A DNA stretch of 64,000 nucleotides from Trichoplax sp. H2 (lineage: Eukaryota; Placozoa; Uniplacotomia; Trichoplacea): the NCBI GenBank assembly GCA_003344405.1, contig NOWV01000029.1:544928-608927 (forward strand). The letters run 5' to 3'. The position numbers and the translations under genes were made by a program. This document shows, piece by piece, positions 42,153-54,713 of this stretch. A model generated the notes under the pieces. It was not told the origin of the DNA. It made no database searches and saw only the letters and a program-made list of their open reading frames with translations. Position 1 is the stretch's first letter, and the number at the start of each line of letters is the position of its first letter.

Positions 42153-44135
42153 ATGGACGAAGGAGAGGCTAGTCGTAGAAGCGAAGATGATTCTACCGAT
42201 CGCGACAACCAGCCTCAAATAGATAAAGGAGAGTTTGATGATCAAAATGAAGTCGAGGAAAGCGGAGGCAAAGAATCTGAAAGGAAGTCACCTGCCAGTG
42301 AAGAATTAGAAGAAGGGGAGGTATGCAGTGACGAAGAAAAAGAAAATACGAAGCAAGACGTAAATATTAGTGAGGAAGAATCTTCATCCAAATTGGACCA
42401 AGGTGAAATTGATCCACCCGTTGCAAATAGTCAAGTTCGCGACAGCAATAATAGTGGTAATGGTTTTGGCATGGTAGAGAATAGATATCGCAACAATAGA
42501 AATGATGATTTAATGCGCAATTATGCTGCAGAAGATTGCGAAGCTCCTCATTCATATGACAGAGGTGGATGGAATAGAGACCAAGAGTTAAGGTATGATA
42601 GAGCTGCTCGTAAGCCTACCCCACCACCTGATAGATTAACTTCTGCATGGGAGCTCGGGATCAAGCAAGCGAGAGAGGCAAGAAAGAAAAGTGAAAAGAG
42701 AGGACAAACAAAAGATTCACAAATAGATAGCTACGAAAGTCGATATTATAAGGATGATTATACCAATACAGATGAAACTATTAGAAAAGAGAGAAGGGAT
42801 GAAAATTACGATTATGATCGTCGCGATTCTAGAAGAGGAAACTTCAGGCGCGATTTCTCTCCATCGGATAAGGTATTCTATTAATATTTTTTTTTATGTA
42901 CTTTTTGTGATCAATTATTTTATCATAACTGACTTTATTTTTAATTTCTTACAGAGAAACTACGGTGGTCATTCACCCTCAGATGATGGGTATATTAACT
43001 TGCTATTGTTTCTTAAAGCATTCAATTCATACAAAGTCATAAATTTATTAGTAGTATCGACTAGACTTGGAAAGCTAATATTATGCCACAATATTATACT
43101 GTAGATCCGAAGTAGGCTATCAACGTTCTAATCGCCGACCTGATGATTGGACTGACCCATGGCGGAGATCGCCATTTAGAGCTAGACATTCATCGGGATC
43201 TCATTGGAATCGAAATGACAGATATGAAAGTAGACGACGATATTCCAGGTCGTATTCTCGCGATAGAAGTAGAACTCGTTCGAGATCTAGGGATAGGTAT
43301 CCTCGATCACGTCACAGATCTCCATATTTTAGGTCTGTTTATTACTCCTCCTATATAGTCGTTGTAAAGTTATGAGAATTTCAATTAATCATGGCCTTGA
43401 AACCTGTATTTTACAGTCCGAGCCCGCACAGGAGTAGATCTCTTAGAAATCAGGGTCGTAGAGATTACGATGATGAAAGTTATCCAATTCATTACCGTAG
43501 AAGATATGATGAAAGAGAGCCTTTCGAGCATGGTGATAACTCTCATGGGTACGACATTACGTAGTTTATCGAGCAAATATAAAATAGAACAGTAACAAAC
43601 ATATTTGTTATAAGCTATAAATGTCATAGCATTAATGTCATAAAAAGTTTAGACAAGTTATGGGGTATTTAATAGTTCGATTAACTTAAAGTACGTACTT
43701 TTTTACAGGAGATATCGAACCCCCTCGCCAAATTACCGAAGTTCTATGAACGAAAGAAGATCAAGATCGACATCGAGAGGCCGTTACGTTAGTATCTCAT
43801 ATGTATATATATGAATCACTAAAGTGCTACAGTATAGATGAACTTAACAGAAATCCTTTTATTATTCTATTTGCTAATTGAACAAGTTTTAACCGACTTT
43901 TATATCGATAAATTATTATCAGGAAAAAACCGGATCGGATAGACCTCATTCGGGATCTCGATCTCCGTCAAGATCTCCGCACTCTGGTAGATCGCGGAGG
44001 AGTACGAAATCTGGGCAGCAACCGAATTCTTCTAAGCGGAAAGAGCAACTATTACAAGAGTTGAAGGATGTTGAAGATGCAATTCGAAGAAAAAAGACTA
44101 AGGGCAGCATGCCCTTTAACGATAAGGAAATATAA
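42153..44135 (+). CDS. ZC3H18: ZC3H18-like RS-domain nuclear RNA protein lacking a visible CCCH finger
   Basis: Homologue of ZC3H18, which links the nuclear cap-binding complex to the RNA exosome. Exons 42153-42872, 42955-42989, 43105-43332, 43417-43548, 43709-43787, 43923-44135 give 468 residues, all in phase. Order seen: acidic N-terminus with EELEEGEVCSDEE and DQGEIDPP; SAWELGIKQAREARKK; an Arg/Asp/Tyr-rich stretch; DDWTDPWRRSPF; RS repeats (RDRSRTRSRSRDR); C-terminal EQLLQELKDVEDAIRRKK. These match ZC3H18 landmarks (EEGEV, SAWERGLRHAKE, DEWKDPWRRS, EELLKQLKAVEDAIARKR, from memory) in the same order. In human ZC3H18 a CCCH finger sits between EEGEV and SAWERG; here that interval lies within one exon and contains no C-x8-C-x5-C-x3-H. 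ATG at 42153 opens the acidic region. Confidence 0.8.
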
Positions 44136-46460
44136 TTAAGATGGAAAGCTCGGAATTTCGCTTTCTTATAGCTCATCATATCCAATCATATTCAGGCAAT
44201 GTCATCTTTACTGTTTTATGATTGTCGGTTGTCTTTAGAGTTCTCATTAAAGCCTAATTGTTAACGACATGATCCTAATTTTATAAAGACATTACCTTGT
44301 TGTGTACAGGTTTTGTAATATATAGTTACGATTGTAATGTCATCCACAGAATTATCATACGTAATGTATCTTTTAACGATATAAAAAATTGTAGTGTCAC
44401 TATTATAATATATGTTGTACTGTACTTGATAGTATTGCGTATTTGCTCTTTACTGTAGATTGTATTGCAATAATCACAATATGACATTTATTCATGTAGC
44501 AGTATCATCCAATGCTGCTTTTAAGTTAAAAATAACAAGCAGGTCATTTTAAGTACTAGCAACACAGTTGGCATATTGTAATTATCTGCGCTACGCTAGT
44601 CATTGTCTTTGCTAAAATTATGCATTAAATTTCTTATCAATTATATATTTCTTTATGGTAATAATTTTTTGTGTCGCGTTAAAAGCTTAGTTATCACTGC
44701 TATAGCTTTACGTAGTATTTAGTGATGTACTGTACTGTATCTACAAAATGTTTACTTTTTTTCGTGAATATCCGATAAAAATGAGATTGACTACTGTATG
44801 TAGTACATGTACAGTGATCTGCAGGTTAGTATATATTTTCGATAGCCATCCTATACTGTGTTGACGTTCAAGAACCATTTTAGTGAAGATTCAATTGATA
44901 TACGCCTACTGCTATTTGCTAATGTTTACATTCGTTAAATCGAATCTGGTAAGAAAATATCAAAATTGTGTAGATATTTCGAGAATACTATACTGTAGTA
45001 AAACAATTAAACTAGTTATCTGAATATGTTTTCATAGGTTTATTTCCTTTCACAGCTTATAGTTGTGGCTGCTTGAAATTATTTTATTTTACTTTGTTAA
45101 CTGAAATGTTTCACGACTCGAGGATCGTTTCATTTAGTTAAGTCGCTACTTATTTTAGATTACTTATTACTTATAGATACTCCCATAGCGCACATGTATA
45201 TATCACAAATTTATATGTCGTTTACTTATCGATAAGTGCAATTTTTAGAGATTGCATTATCCGAGTCATAATCCTCACTGGTACTTTACAGACGAGTATG
45301 AGACAAACTTTATTATATACTTAAAACTGTCTTAACAAAATCAATCGGTCAACGTAGTCAATGACTAGAAAAATATCGGTAGTCATCGATTTAGCATAAG
45401 CAATCAGTAAGTTTTGCTATAACGTAGTTAAGATATCAGTTTTAAATAATTAGATGGGTTATTTATTATATTATATCTCTATCATTAATTTAGTACTCAC
45501 ATACATCAATGAATTAACAGCACGAGGCATAGCAGTGATATACGAACAGATTATTTCTAGTGAAGTTTTCTTTACGTATAATGTCTTGCTTTTAACGTAG
45601 GTATGAACGAAGGCAATTACGTGATTCGTCTTAAATAGCTTAGTGTAGTATACGAATTTATACACATACTCGTAAGTAACACTGTGAATGATGAAATCCT
45701 TTCTCTATCGTAGAATTAATTGCCAATACTTCATGCTTTATCGATACACCTGTGTATTCGACAGTTAAAAGCCTACTCCTGAATTTCTAAATTTGCTGTA
45801 TTACTCACGCATATCATGGCAGACTGTAGTACAGAATCAGAAAGTTCTAAAGGAGTATTTATGATAGTAGCAAAAATATCGTGCTATGATTACCTCTGTT
45901 CGAGGTTCAGTCACAAGTCGTATGATAAATCCAATATTAGGATATAATATATACATTTGCTTGTGTACATCTTTGTAATAGACTATGATAGTAATGATAT
46001 CGTTTTATCAATTAGATATAATTTATGCACTCGCTAGTTCTGTAATGGCTTTAAGACTTAAAAATTTTATGTAAAAAAGTTTATTAATAATTATTAATTA
46101 GTGAAATAATCCCATGTTGTAGTTATTCCATGTGCGAAATTTTTAACCGTGCATAAGAAAACAAAAGCGCAACACTAAAAGTGAAAGAAAGCGGAGCTCA
46201 GAGATGTGATAGATGCAAATTACAGTCACAATCGAATAACTGCAAGTATATATATATATACACAATTATACATATAAATATAAATATACACCAACAAGAT
46301 CTATGATGATTTCATTAAGAAAGTGTGCAGATAGTTCCGTGAACTACGGAAAGAGATTTAAATCTTGCTGCAAGTGTGTCAAGATAATAAATTGTTAGAA
46401 AATAAAGAAATTAGACGTTTAAAGGCATAATGTCACTTGTATGTAACGTCGACTAAAGTG
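44136..46460. other. Convergent 3' intergenic region
   Basis: Between the 3' ends of the ZC3H18-like and HRI-like genes. AT-rich; isolated TACTGTAC motifs (about 44415, 44728) but no cluster. A short TA run lies at about 46247-46260. No exon or RNA gene recognised. Confidence 0.45.
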
Positions 46461-49400
46461 TTATCTAATTTTGTTAACGACGTTCAGCTTCTGTTCTAGG
46501 AATAAAATCGTTTGATCTTTCTCTTGCATTTGTGATTGTAATTGTTCGACAGCAGTGTGTAATTCTTTGTAAGAACGCATAAGACTTGCAATTTCTGCAT
46601 CTTTTTGTTCCAATTTTTTTTCCATTGTTGCAATGATCTATATTCATGATCAATACCATAAATTTATTAGTATCATAGTTGCTCATGTACAACATCGTTA
46701 GCTTAAGTTAGATTGTCTTTGTTAATGTGCTACTTTATGTCAGTAAACCTGGTCTGCAGATTTGTAATACTTTAATTTCAAGATTTCACTTGCACTAGGT
46801 CTTTTGGTAGAGTCTTTATTAGTCATTAACAATATCGTTTCGCTCTGGAAGATAAAGCATAAAAAAAATCATGTTCTTGATAATTAAATACATAAGTTAT
46901 ACTACGTGACGAATGATTAAAATAACAGTTAAAATGATCTATAACCTCTTCAGGCCATTCTTGTAAAAATTTGCTCGGCAAGATTCCATCTCGCATCTTA
47001 CTTATTGTTGTCACTCTCTCCATATCAGTACCAAACACATGGAAAAGTTCAAAAAGTATTACGCCTAGGCTATAGATATCGGACTATAAGAGAAAATGAA
47101 TAAATTAAATAATTATGACCGTAACACTTATTTCCGGAATACTAATATATTAAGGCTAATCAAAGAGTTACTGGTAATGCATTGATAAAGCCGTAGAGAT
47201 CGTGATCGAAATAGAGCATACGAATATAACATATACGGTATGTGCTATGCATCGTTGAGAAGTCTTTGCAACACTTACTTTGCTATCATAACATGAGCCG
47301 CTTTTTTGTTCCGGAGAGGCATAAAGAGTAGTCCCGACTCCGGAAGTTAGATCAGGGTCGGAATTAATATCTACTGGTTATATAAAATACAAATGGTGAT
47401 ATCAAATGAGGACTATCTTTTTACAATCCTGTCAAAAGGTTGATATACCTATATTTATAATAATACAACATATTACATCTTACAGTTTTTGTTAGTTGAA
47501 ACGTTTTCGTCCTTATCAGATGTCAGTGTTGCAAGTCCAAAATCTCCAATCATTACTTGACCGTCAGCGTTGTTTACAAAGAAAATGTTATGGGGCTAGA
47601 ATAAAATAGGAAATTGAATACTTCAGACGCTAGACGTATACTTACTGCCAATTGATTTAATAAGTATGAATGAATGCAAGTACAAGACAATCTACCTTGA
47701 TATCACGATGAATTAAACCTTGAGAATGTATGTAATCGATGCCTTCCAATAATTGTTTAAAAATGCGAAAATTTTGTGCTGGATTGACACCGCAGTGACC
47801 TGAAGAACCATATGATAAATGGTAATTCGGTATAAATGCTTCATATCAAAATTTCAAACAAATTAATGAAATGACAACTAACAATTATTTGTGACGTCAA
47901 AATTTCGCTCGACCAACCAATTTTTTAGTGTATTTTTACAAAGACGCATTTGAATATAAAGTACAACTTTATTTGATGGACCAATCTAAAAACGATCATA
48001 GAAAGAGTTATATTATTAAATAATAGAAAGTGCGATAATAAAGGTATGAAAATAATTAGTGATTTTTTAACTTACTCCAAAAGGAGACGCGGGACTTCTT
48101 GGAAATGGTATTCTAAAGTTACTTGGACTGCCACCTCTATATAACATTAATGCATCATTCATCGAAACGCTACGATGAAAGGACGAGCTTGTATCATTTA
48201 TGGAACTTTTTGACAAAGATGATAATGAAATTTCGCTTGGATACATCTTAGATAATAAGAACTTCTTTGCAGATGAGGACATGTCTCGTCGACTAATGGA
48301 CTTTAATTTTTGAATCAAGCGCTTTTTACGGTTTTTCGCTTCTAAACTGTGAGATGAAATATCTTGTAATCTTTGTGCTTTACTTGCATTTGATGTAGAG
48401 CTGGTAGTTTTACTGGTACTTTCGTTTGCTCTATTTTCTGATATTTTAATTGACGACGATTTATCAATTATTTCAAATACGATGCCATCACTATCTTCAC
48501 TATCGTTAGTATTTCTCTGTAAATCATTGCTATTAGCGAATCTGTCGTACAAATAAAAATATTTATAGAGCTTTAGTATTTGCAGATTGACTCCAAAGGC
48601 CATAAGCTGCATAAAAGAGAAATCAATATAGTGTATGTTTATGAGTGTGCTAATAATAACTGTATCATATCTAATGATTATTGTTAGTTTAATTTCGTAC
48701 TTGTCATAAGTGGAATCATCAACGTTAGTTGATAGATGAGAAGTAACTTGTGAATTACTAGTACCGGAAACTTTGTAGTTAATAAAAACAAATTAGGTAG
48801 TTGCTTCAAGTTGTTACGAATTTATGGAAAAATATGTAGGTAAGATATATACTCCCAAAAATTCAACATTAGGAAGCGTTAATAACAGAAATTGAATCAG
48901 CCTGCATGTACTAGTATAACGGTTAGAAAGGAAAAATTAAATTTTACCGGAATCAATTTCATCCATTGTTTCGCATTCTAGCCATGCACTATTGTATCGA
49001 ACTATATTCGGATGTTCAAGGCGTGATAATACACGGACTTCTCGGAATACCTTAATAATTAAAAGACATGTATTTGATGAAAACTTGGTATACCGTAGTA
49101 ATAATACAAGTACAGTATATAATTTTATAGCCATACAGAGCATCTAACGATGTCAGACAGTATGAAAAATTTTAAAGTGATTACTTTTTATCAATAAAAG
49201 ATAGAAGCCTAAGTCATGGGTATACAACTATTACAAATGATAAACATTTTAGATCTTTTAAATAGTTACATAGAAACATATATTAATAAAACTTTAAAAG
49301 ATTTTTATGAGGAATACCTTTTCAACTTCTTCTAGTTTTACATGTATCTTTTTGATTGCATACGAATTACGATCAACTTTGTGAACAGCCTAATATTACA

Positions 49401-52400
49401 GGTAACATGGTTAGGAAGTGAAAATTTTTCTGACAAATGATCGTATCCGGAGAAACGTATTAATTGCATATTAGGAAAGTTACTTTGAATACACGTCCGA
49501 AGCCGCCACCACCAAGAAATCCAAGTTCTTCAAATTCTCGATGGTAATGCGACGATATAGTAAATGTTTCTGAACCGCTAGAGAATAGCAATTCCAATTG
49601 AAAGGGAATATTTCCATTAGCTCCTAATATTGACTGATTTACTGACATAATAGAAAGGCCCTATAATAAATAGCATTTTTGGAGTTAGTTGTTACAGTCA
49701 CGTCTCTATTTTAGTACTCTGTTTATTCATGCCTACAGTTAACTCACATTACGTTCTAAGACCGCTTTAATAACTTGTAGAAAGTCAGAACCTAAGGAAC
49801 TTCTAATTCTTGAAAACTCCTCAGCTGCGGCTATAGCTAGCGTCTATTAAGTTGTACGCAGGCTTTAGTTGCATTTATTAAGATTTATTATTATTTACTT
49901 AATTCCGTACGTATAAGTGTTTCTTAAAGTAAACTGTGCAAAATGACGTTGATGTTATAGCAAGAACAGAATAGGTAATAATTATTACATAGTTGAATTT
50001 AGTAGTAATATTCAGGCCGAGATAATACAATACAGAGATAATAAGCTTTAAATATTCTTTTGCAAATTTTTTCTTATTAGGGTAAAGAATAAAGAAGCTA
50101 TTGGTGTGTTAAAGCTATTTTTCAATATTAGTCGATAGCGATTATACCTTGTGTTTGAGATGAGATTGGATAATGTCTGACGGGTAGTTATCCAGGGCAG
50201 TAAATATATACATACAATATATGAATATAGCATACAAAGAAATAAGATAAGTTTGATATAAGGCACTACAGTAGGCATAATAAATATATCTAATATCTTT
50301 TAAACGTATTATTCGATTTTAAATTGCTTGACGTGATAGGTGTTAAACACTAACAATGTATAAGTATGTAATACACTGCAGTAAGTAGGATATGTTAAAT
50401 ATCTTTGAGATGTATTCTTGAATTTTAAATTGTATAACGTAACAAGTGTTGAATATGGACAATACATGAGTACGTTAACAAAATCGATCAGTTAGAGTAA
50501 TACTGTATAGATAAAGTTTGCTTATTCTATCTTCCTATAACTAACAACATGTAACGCACGTTTCAACTTACCTCTTATAATCTTCTTGATCTGCTGTTCG
50601 TCAGCACCGCATAATTTGAGATATTGTTCTGCCATAGTGATCAGCATAATACCTGTATCGATATTACTCATTGACTCGGAGTCGAAAGTTTTAGCTAACA
50701 AATCATATATCGTCGAAGAACCAGCATTTGCAAAACCAGTTCTAGCAAATTCAATGTGATCGATACTGTAATCGACAATATTTTCTGATGGATCAAAAGC
50801 ATGTGTTTGTTTGCTTTCATACTGGTGCATGCTGCTGACGGCCTGGACATTATTCGAGAGTAGATCGCTATCTGTAATAGAAATAGAACAAAAATGATTA
50901 CTGTGTAACAGAATCAACATACTCGTACAGAGTAGAATATTTGTATATTCTATATAGTTTCTATATATCCGATGTTATGACATCAAATACTAATTAGTTA
51001 TTGTAATGAGATATAGAAGCGCCCATATAGTAAATAATAACGGCCTGGAGCTTGTGTGGTAGCATTGCAATTGAATATCTCAAGAATCGCCAGTTGATGA
51101 TATGATAAAATAACTTTGATATTCAATAGATGGTTGCTTCGTCTCACGATCTTATTTACAATTAAACGATAATAATATAATATGTAGTACTCGTAGAATG
51201 TACGGGTCGTTAACAGGTTAGATATAGCGGTCCAGTTTAACGTGCCTATTTTTATATTTTACGTCAACTGAGACATGTTTAGGCATTGAAAGGAGTTTAT
51301 ACAGAAAAGGGATGCGAATTGATGAATGATATCGTAAAATGTTCTATGTCATGGCTATCCGTAGTATTTCTGATTAATGAATGATTATTTTATTAAAAGG
51401 TGGAGGAGAGCCTTTTAAAAGTAGACAATACATGACATAGTTGTAGGATACAATTGATGTTATCTGTGTGGATAATAACACAACAGAACAAATAGTAAGT
51501 CAGCAGAACAAGCGGTAGTACAGTAATTCTTGTTAGCATCAATCTGCTTATTATCCTTACGTAGTGTATAATGTATTTGATATTAAGGGAATCAGATATA
51601 ATTTACTTTCTGAATGGACGCAACTCCTAACACAATCCATTACATTAAGCAATCTCTACTAGTAATGCCAATAATTATTCAACGTCCCATAGTGTGCGGC
51701 ACGCCAATTATACGCATATATAAAGACATTCAGGCTATTACTTAATCTACTCCATTGATATACTCGTATAATTTGATTCTGGGAATTATTTTAAAATGAT
51801 CGCGATGGTTGAAGAGTTCTTCAAGGCGTTGCATCTCTGTAAGCATATTGTAATTTATTGTACACTTGTCAATAGTTCAGAAATAGTAGATGGAGTTTTA
51901 AGAGATTAAGAAATAACTTTAAACGTATATTGATATCAATAAGAGAATAATCAGTTGCAATCAGGGATTAAGGAGACAAGAGATAGAATAGATTAGATTA
52001 AATTAAATTAAATAGATTAAATTAAATAAAAATGTTGATATCTTGATTTTGAACAAGATTGAATTTGACGTCAGATCCGTCTGTCTGTTCTTGTCAATTG
52101 CTCTTATACTGTAAATAGACCAAGGTGTCCATCAAGTCGTCAGTAAATCACTATCGTATGATGGGATCGATCCTACAAGTGTGGCGATGGAAGCAATCCA
52201 AAATGCTATTTAATTACTCGAATTCGACGTATAGTAGACTCATCGTATCAAGTTTAGGGAAGTCTAATGTGGTATTTTTATTTTATTCTATGTCAGTTAT
52301 TGGTTCAAGTATGTATGAATGTGGTTTGCGTAGAATACTACAGTACAGGATAATATGACTAGTATAATCAATATTGTTATGATCGTTACCATCGAATTCA

Positions 52401-52465
52401 GTATGGGGTCCGGGCGATTCAAGGCCGTCTTCGGAAATATCGCTAAGCTGATCGGTTTCATTCAT
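46461..52465 (-). CDS. EIF2AK1: HRI-type eIF2alpha kinase
   Basis: Ser/Thr kinase that phosphorylates eIF2alpha to slow translation under heme, oxidative or mitochondrial stress. Fifteen exons, all in phase: 52390-52465, 50572-50871, 49748-49836, 49484-49660, 49318-49389, 48948-49050, 48701-48770, 48076-48541, 47883-47985, 47696-47799, 47484-47595, 47279-47373, 46946-47083, 46749-46844, 46461-46637; 725 residues (human 630). Motifs: REFEELGFLGGGGFGRVFK (glycine loop); YAIKKI (Lys about 226); RLEHPNIVRYNSAWLE; a 150-residue Ser-rich kinase insert; LYIQMRLCKNTLKNWLVERN, typical of HRI; HRDIKPHNIFF; IGDFGLATL; GTTLYASPEQ; SDIYSLGVILFELF; KRPSASEIL. The C-terminus is a coiled coil (MEKKLEQKDAEIASLMRSYK..), as in HRI. 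No GCN2-type or PERK-type extra domains are seen. Intron 1 is 1.5 kb. Heme binding cannot be judged from sequence. Confidence 0.93.
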
Positions 52466-54619
52466 GTCGACATTCTTGTAACGTTAACTTGATAGATAAT
52501 GCACTTGATCCACGACGGGTAAAGGGATAAAGATAATTGTAAGTTATTTATTTATTTTAGGGTGTTGGTTGGCTTGATGCAAGATTGCATTTTAATTAGA
52601 AGCTTGTCGCCTGATAGAAAATTGCTTCAATATTGTAGTAATGTTGATGTCGATTGGCTAAAGTAGCTACAATAGCCGATTGCTACTCATCTTGAATCAA
52701 TCTCAACTCTCCAATACGACAATAACTCTTTTGGTATGGAAAGAACTGTAGAAGAAGGAGAATTTGACCAATATTAATGGCAGGCCTAGCCCATGAACAC
52801 CAGCACCATCATGTTGTTTACAATCTGTGCGATTGACTACGCCCGCTCAGTATTCACTCCACTACAACGTCGTGATCGTTGTCTAGATCAAGTGACTGCA
52901 ACAGACGATCGATCGTTAGCCTATCGTAGTATTGTCATTGGTGATATGTTTAAGACACTAGACAATCGGCAGACGGGTCATACTTTTGAATTGAATCGCT
53001 TGGCTTGGTACCGCCTGCGGCTGCGTGTGGCTGTATCGTACCATACTGAACGTCGGATGCACGACAGATACGTAGTCACAACTGATTGGTTGCAGAGTTG
53101 AAAGAACTTTCTAGAAGACTGCTCGCGTACCAATGCGGTACTCCCCTACTCCGCTAGTATGGTATGGTTGTCATCGGTGATATGTTCAAGACACTAGACA
53201 ATCGGCGGAAGGGTCATACGCTTTTGAATTGGATCGCTTGGCTTGGTACCGTCTGCGTCTGCGTCTGGCTGTATGGAACCGTACTGAACGTCGGATGCAC
53301 GACAGATACTGTACGTAGTCACAACTAATTGGTTGCAGAGTCGAAAGAACTTTCTAGAAGACTACAACATAAGCGTTCGCGTACCAATACTCTACTAGTA
53401 TGGTATGGTACTACAAAGCAGAACAACTATTGTCTGCATCATTCCACAATCAAATCATCAAGCTCGGAGCTCAAATTCAGCTCGTGAGCAGAAATGATCG
53501 CTCTAAAACGCTTATACAAGCTACCGAGATGGCATTTTGCTCTTGCTGTAAAGCATACGCACATTAACTAGTTTTGCAGAGTTTGGACCAGTGTACTGTA
53601 CACTGTATGGTCGGTTCAATCAACATACTGTACTGTACAGTACAGTACAGTACAGTACAAGTCCAGCTGTAAATAGACTGTGACTGGTACTGTCATACAG
53701 TACAAACTACTATCTTACAGTACTGTACACTCTACTACGAAGCAGAACGACTATTGTCTGCGTCATTCCACAATCAAATCATCAAGTTCAGCTCGTGAGC
53801 GCCTAAATCGCTTATGCAAGCTACCGAGATGGCATTTTGCTCTTGCTGTAAAGCATACGTACTGTATATTAACTAGTTTTGCAGAGTTTGGATTAGACCA
53901 GTCAGTGATCGCTTCAATCAGCATAAAGTACTGTACTGTATGTACTGTACAGTGTACAGTACAAGTCACGCTGTAAATAAACTGTGACTGGTGCTGTCAT
54001 ACTGTACTGTACAGTGTACAGTACAGTAGTTATACGGTACAAACTACTATCTTACAGTACAGTACAGTACTGTACTGTACTGTACGTATATCTCGCATGG
54101 GCTACCACTCTACCAGTCCATGCTACAGTATACTGTACTGCACTGTAGACGCGTATGCAGCACTCTACTACAAAGTAGAACGACTACTGTCTGTGTCATT
54201 CCACAATCAAATCATCAAGCTCGGAGCTCAAGTTCAGCTCGTGAGCAGAATGATCGCTCTAAATCGCTTATGCAAGCTACCGAGATGGCATTTTGCTCTT
54301 ACTGTAAAGCATACATTAACTAGTTTTGCAGATTTTGGATTAGACCAGTGGTCGCTTCAATCAGCATACAGTATGTACTTTACAGTGTACAGTACAAGTC
54401 ACGCTGCAAATAGACTGTGACTGGTGCTGTCATAGTTACACAAACTACTATCTTACAGTACAGTATATCTCGCATGGGCTACCAGTCCATACTGCAGTAT
54501 ACTGTACTGCACTGTAGACGCGTATGCAGCACTCTACTACAAAGCAGAACGACTGCTGTCTGCGTCATTCCACAATCAAATCATCAAGCTCGGAGCTCAA
54601 ATTCAGCTCGTGAGCAGAA
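52466..54619. promoter_or_regulatory. Divergent promoter interval of HRI-like and DDX28-like genes
   Basis: The only sequence between two divergently transcribed starts (52465 minus, 54620 plus), so both promoters must lie here or in 5' introns. From 52932 onward it is almost entirely repeat: a two-copy 236-bp repeat, then a four-unit array derived from the 5' end of the DDX28-like gene, interspersed with GTAC palindromes. No TATA box or initiator was assigned. Confidence 0.5.
52932..53408. repeat. Direct repeat, two 236-bp copies
   Basis: Copies start at about 52932 and 53168 with TTGTCAT(T/C)GGTGATATGTT. Both contain AAGACACTAGACAATCGGC, GAACGTCGGATGCACGACAG and GAAAGAACTTTCTAGAAGAC. They differ by scattered substitutions and small indels. 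A 102-codon frame over copy 1 is not kept in copy 2. Confidence 0.92.
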
Positions 54620-54713
54620 ATGATCGCTCTAAATCGCTTATGCAAGCTACCGAGATGGCATTTTGCTCTTACTGTAAAGCATACATTAACTAGTTTTGCA
54701 GAGTTTGGATTTC
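53411..54713 (+). repeat. Four-unit array copied from the DDX28-like gene 5' end
   Basis: Units begin at 53411, 53735, 54168 and 54537 with CTAC(A/G)AAG(C/T)AGAAC. Each runs through ATTCCACAATCAAATCATCA, CTACCGAGATGGCATTTTGC and TAGTTTTGCAGAGTTTGGA (last part slightly varied). Unit 4 is the true 5' end of the helicase gene. Units 1-3 include its first coding stretch (LCKLPRWHFAL, TSFAEFG or variants) but break off just after TTTGGA and continue into GTAC repeats. Unit 1 keeps the ATG but stops early. Unit 2 has lost the ATG (deletion at the start codon). Unit 3 keeps ATG and frame for a truncated peptide. Confidence 0.9.

Noticed and set aside
54097-54623. Overlapping plus-strand frames of about 67-107 codons
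   Set aside because: They are the duplicated units of the DDX28-like 5' end, not independent genes.
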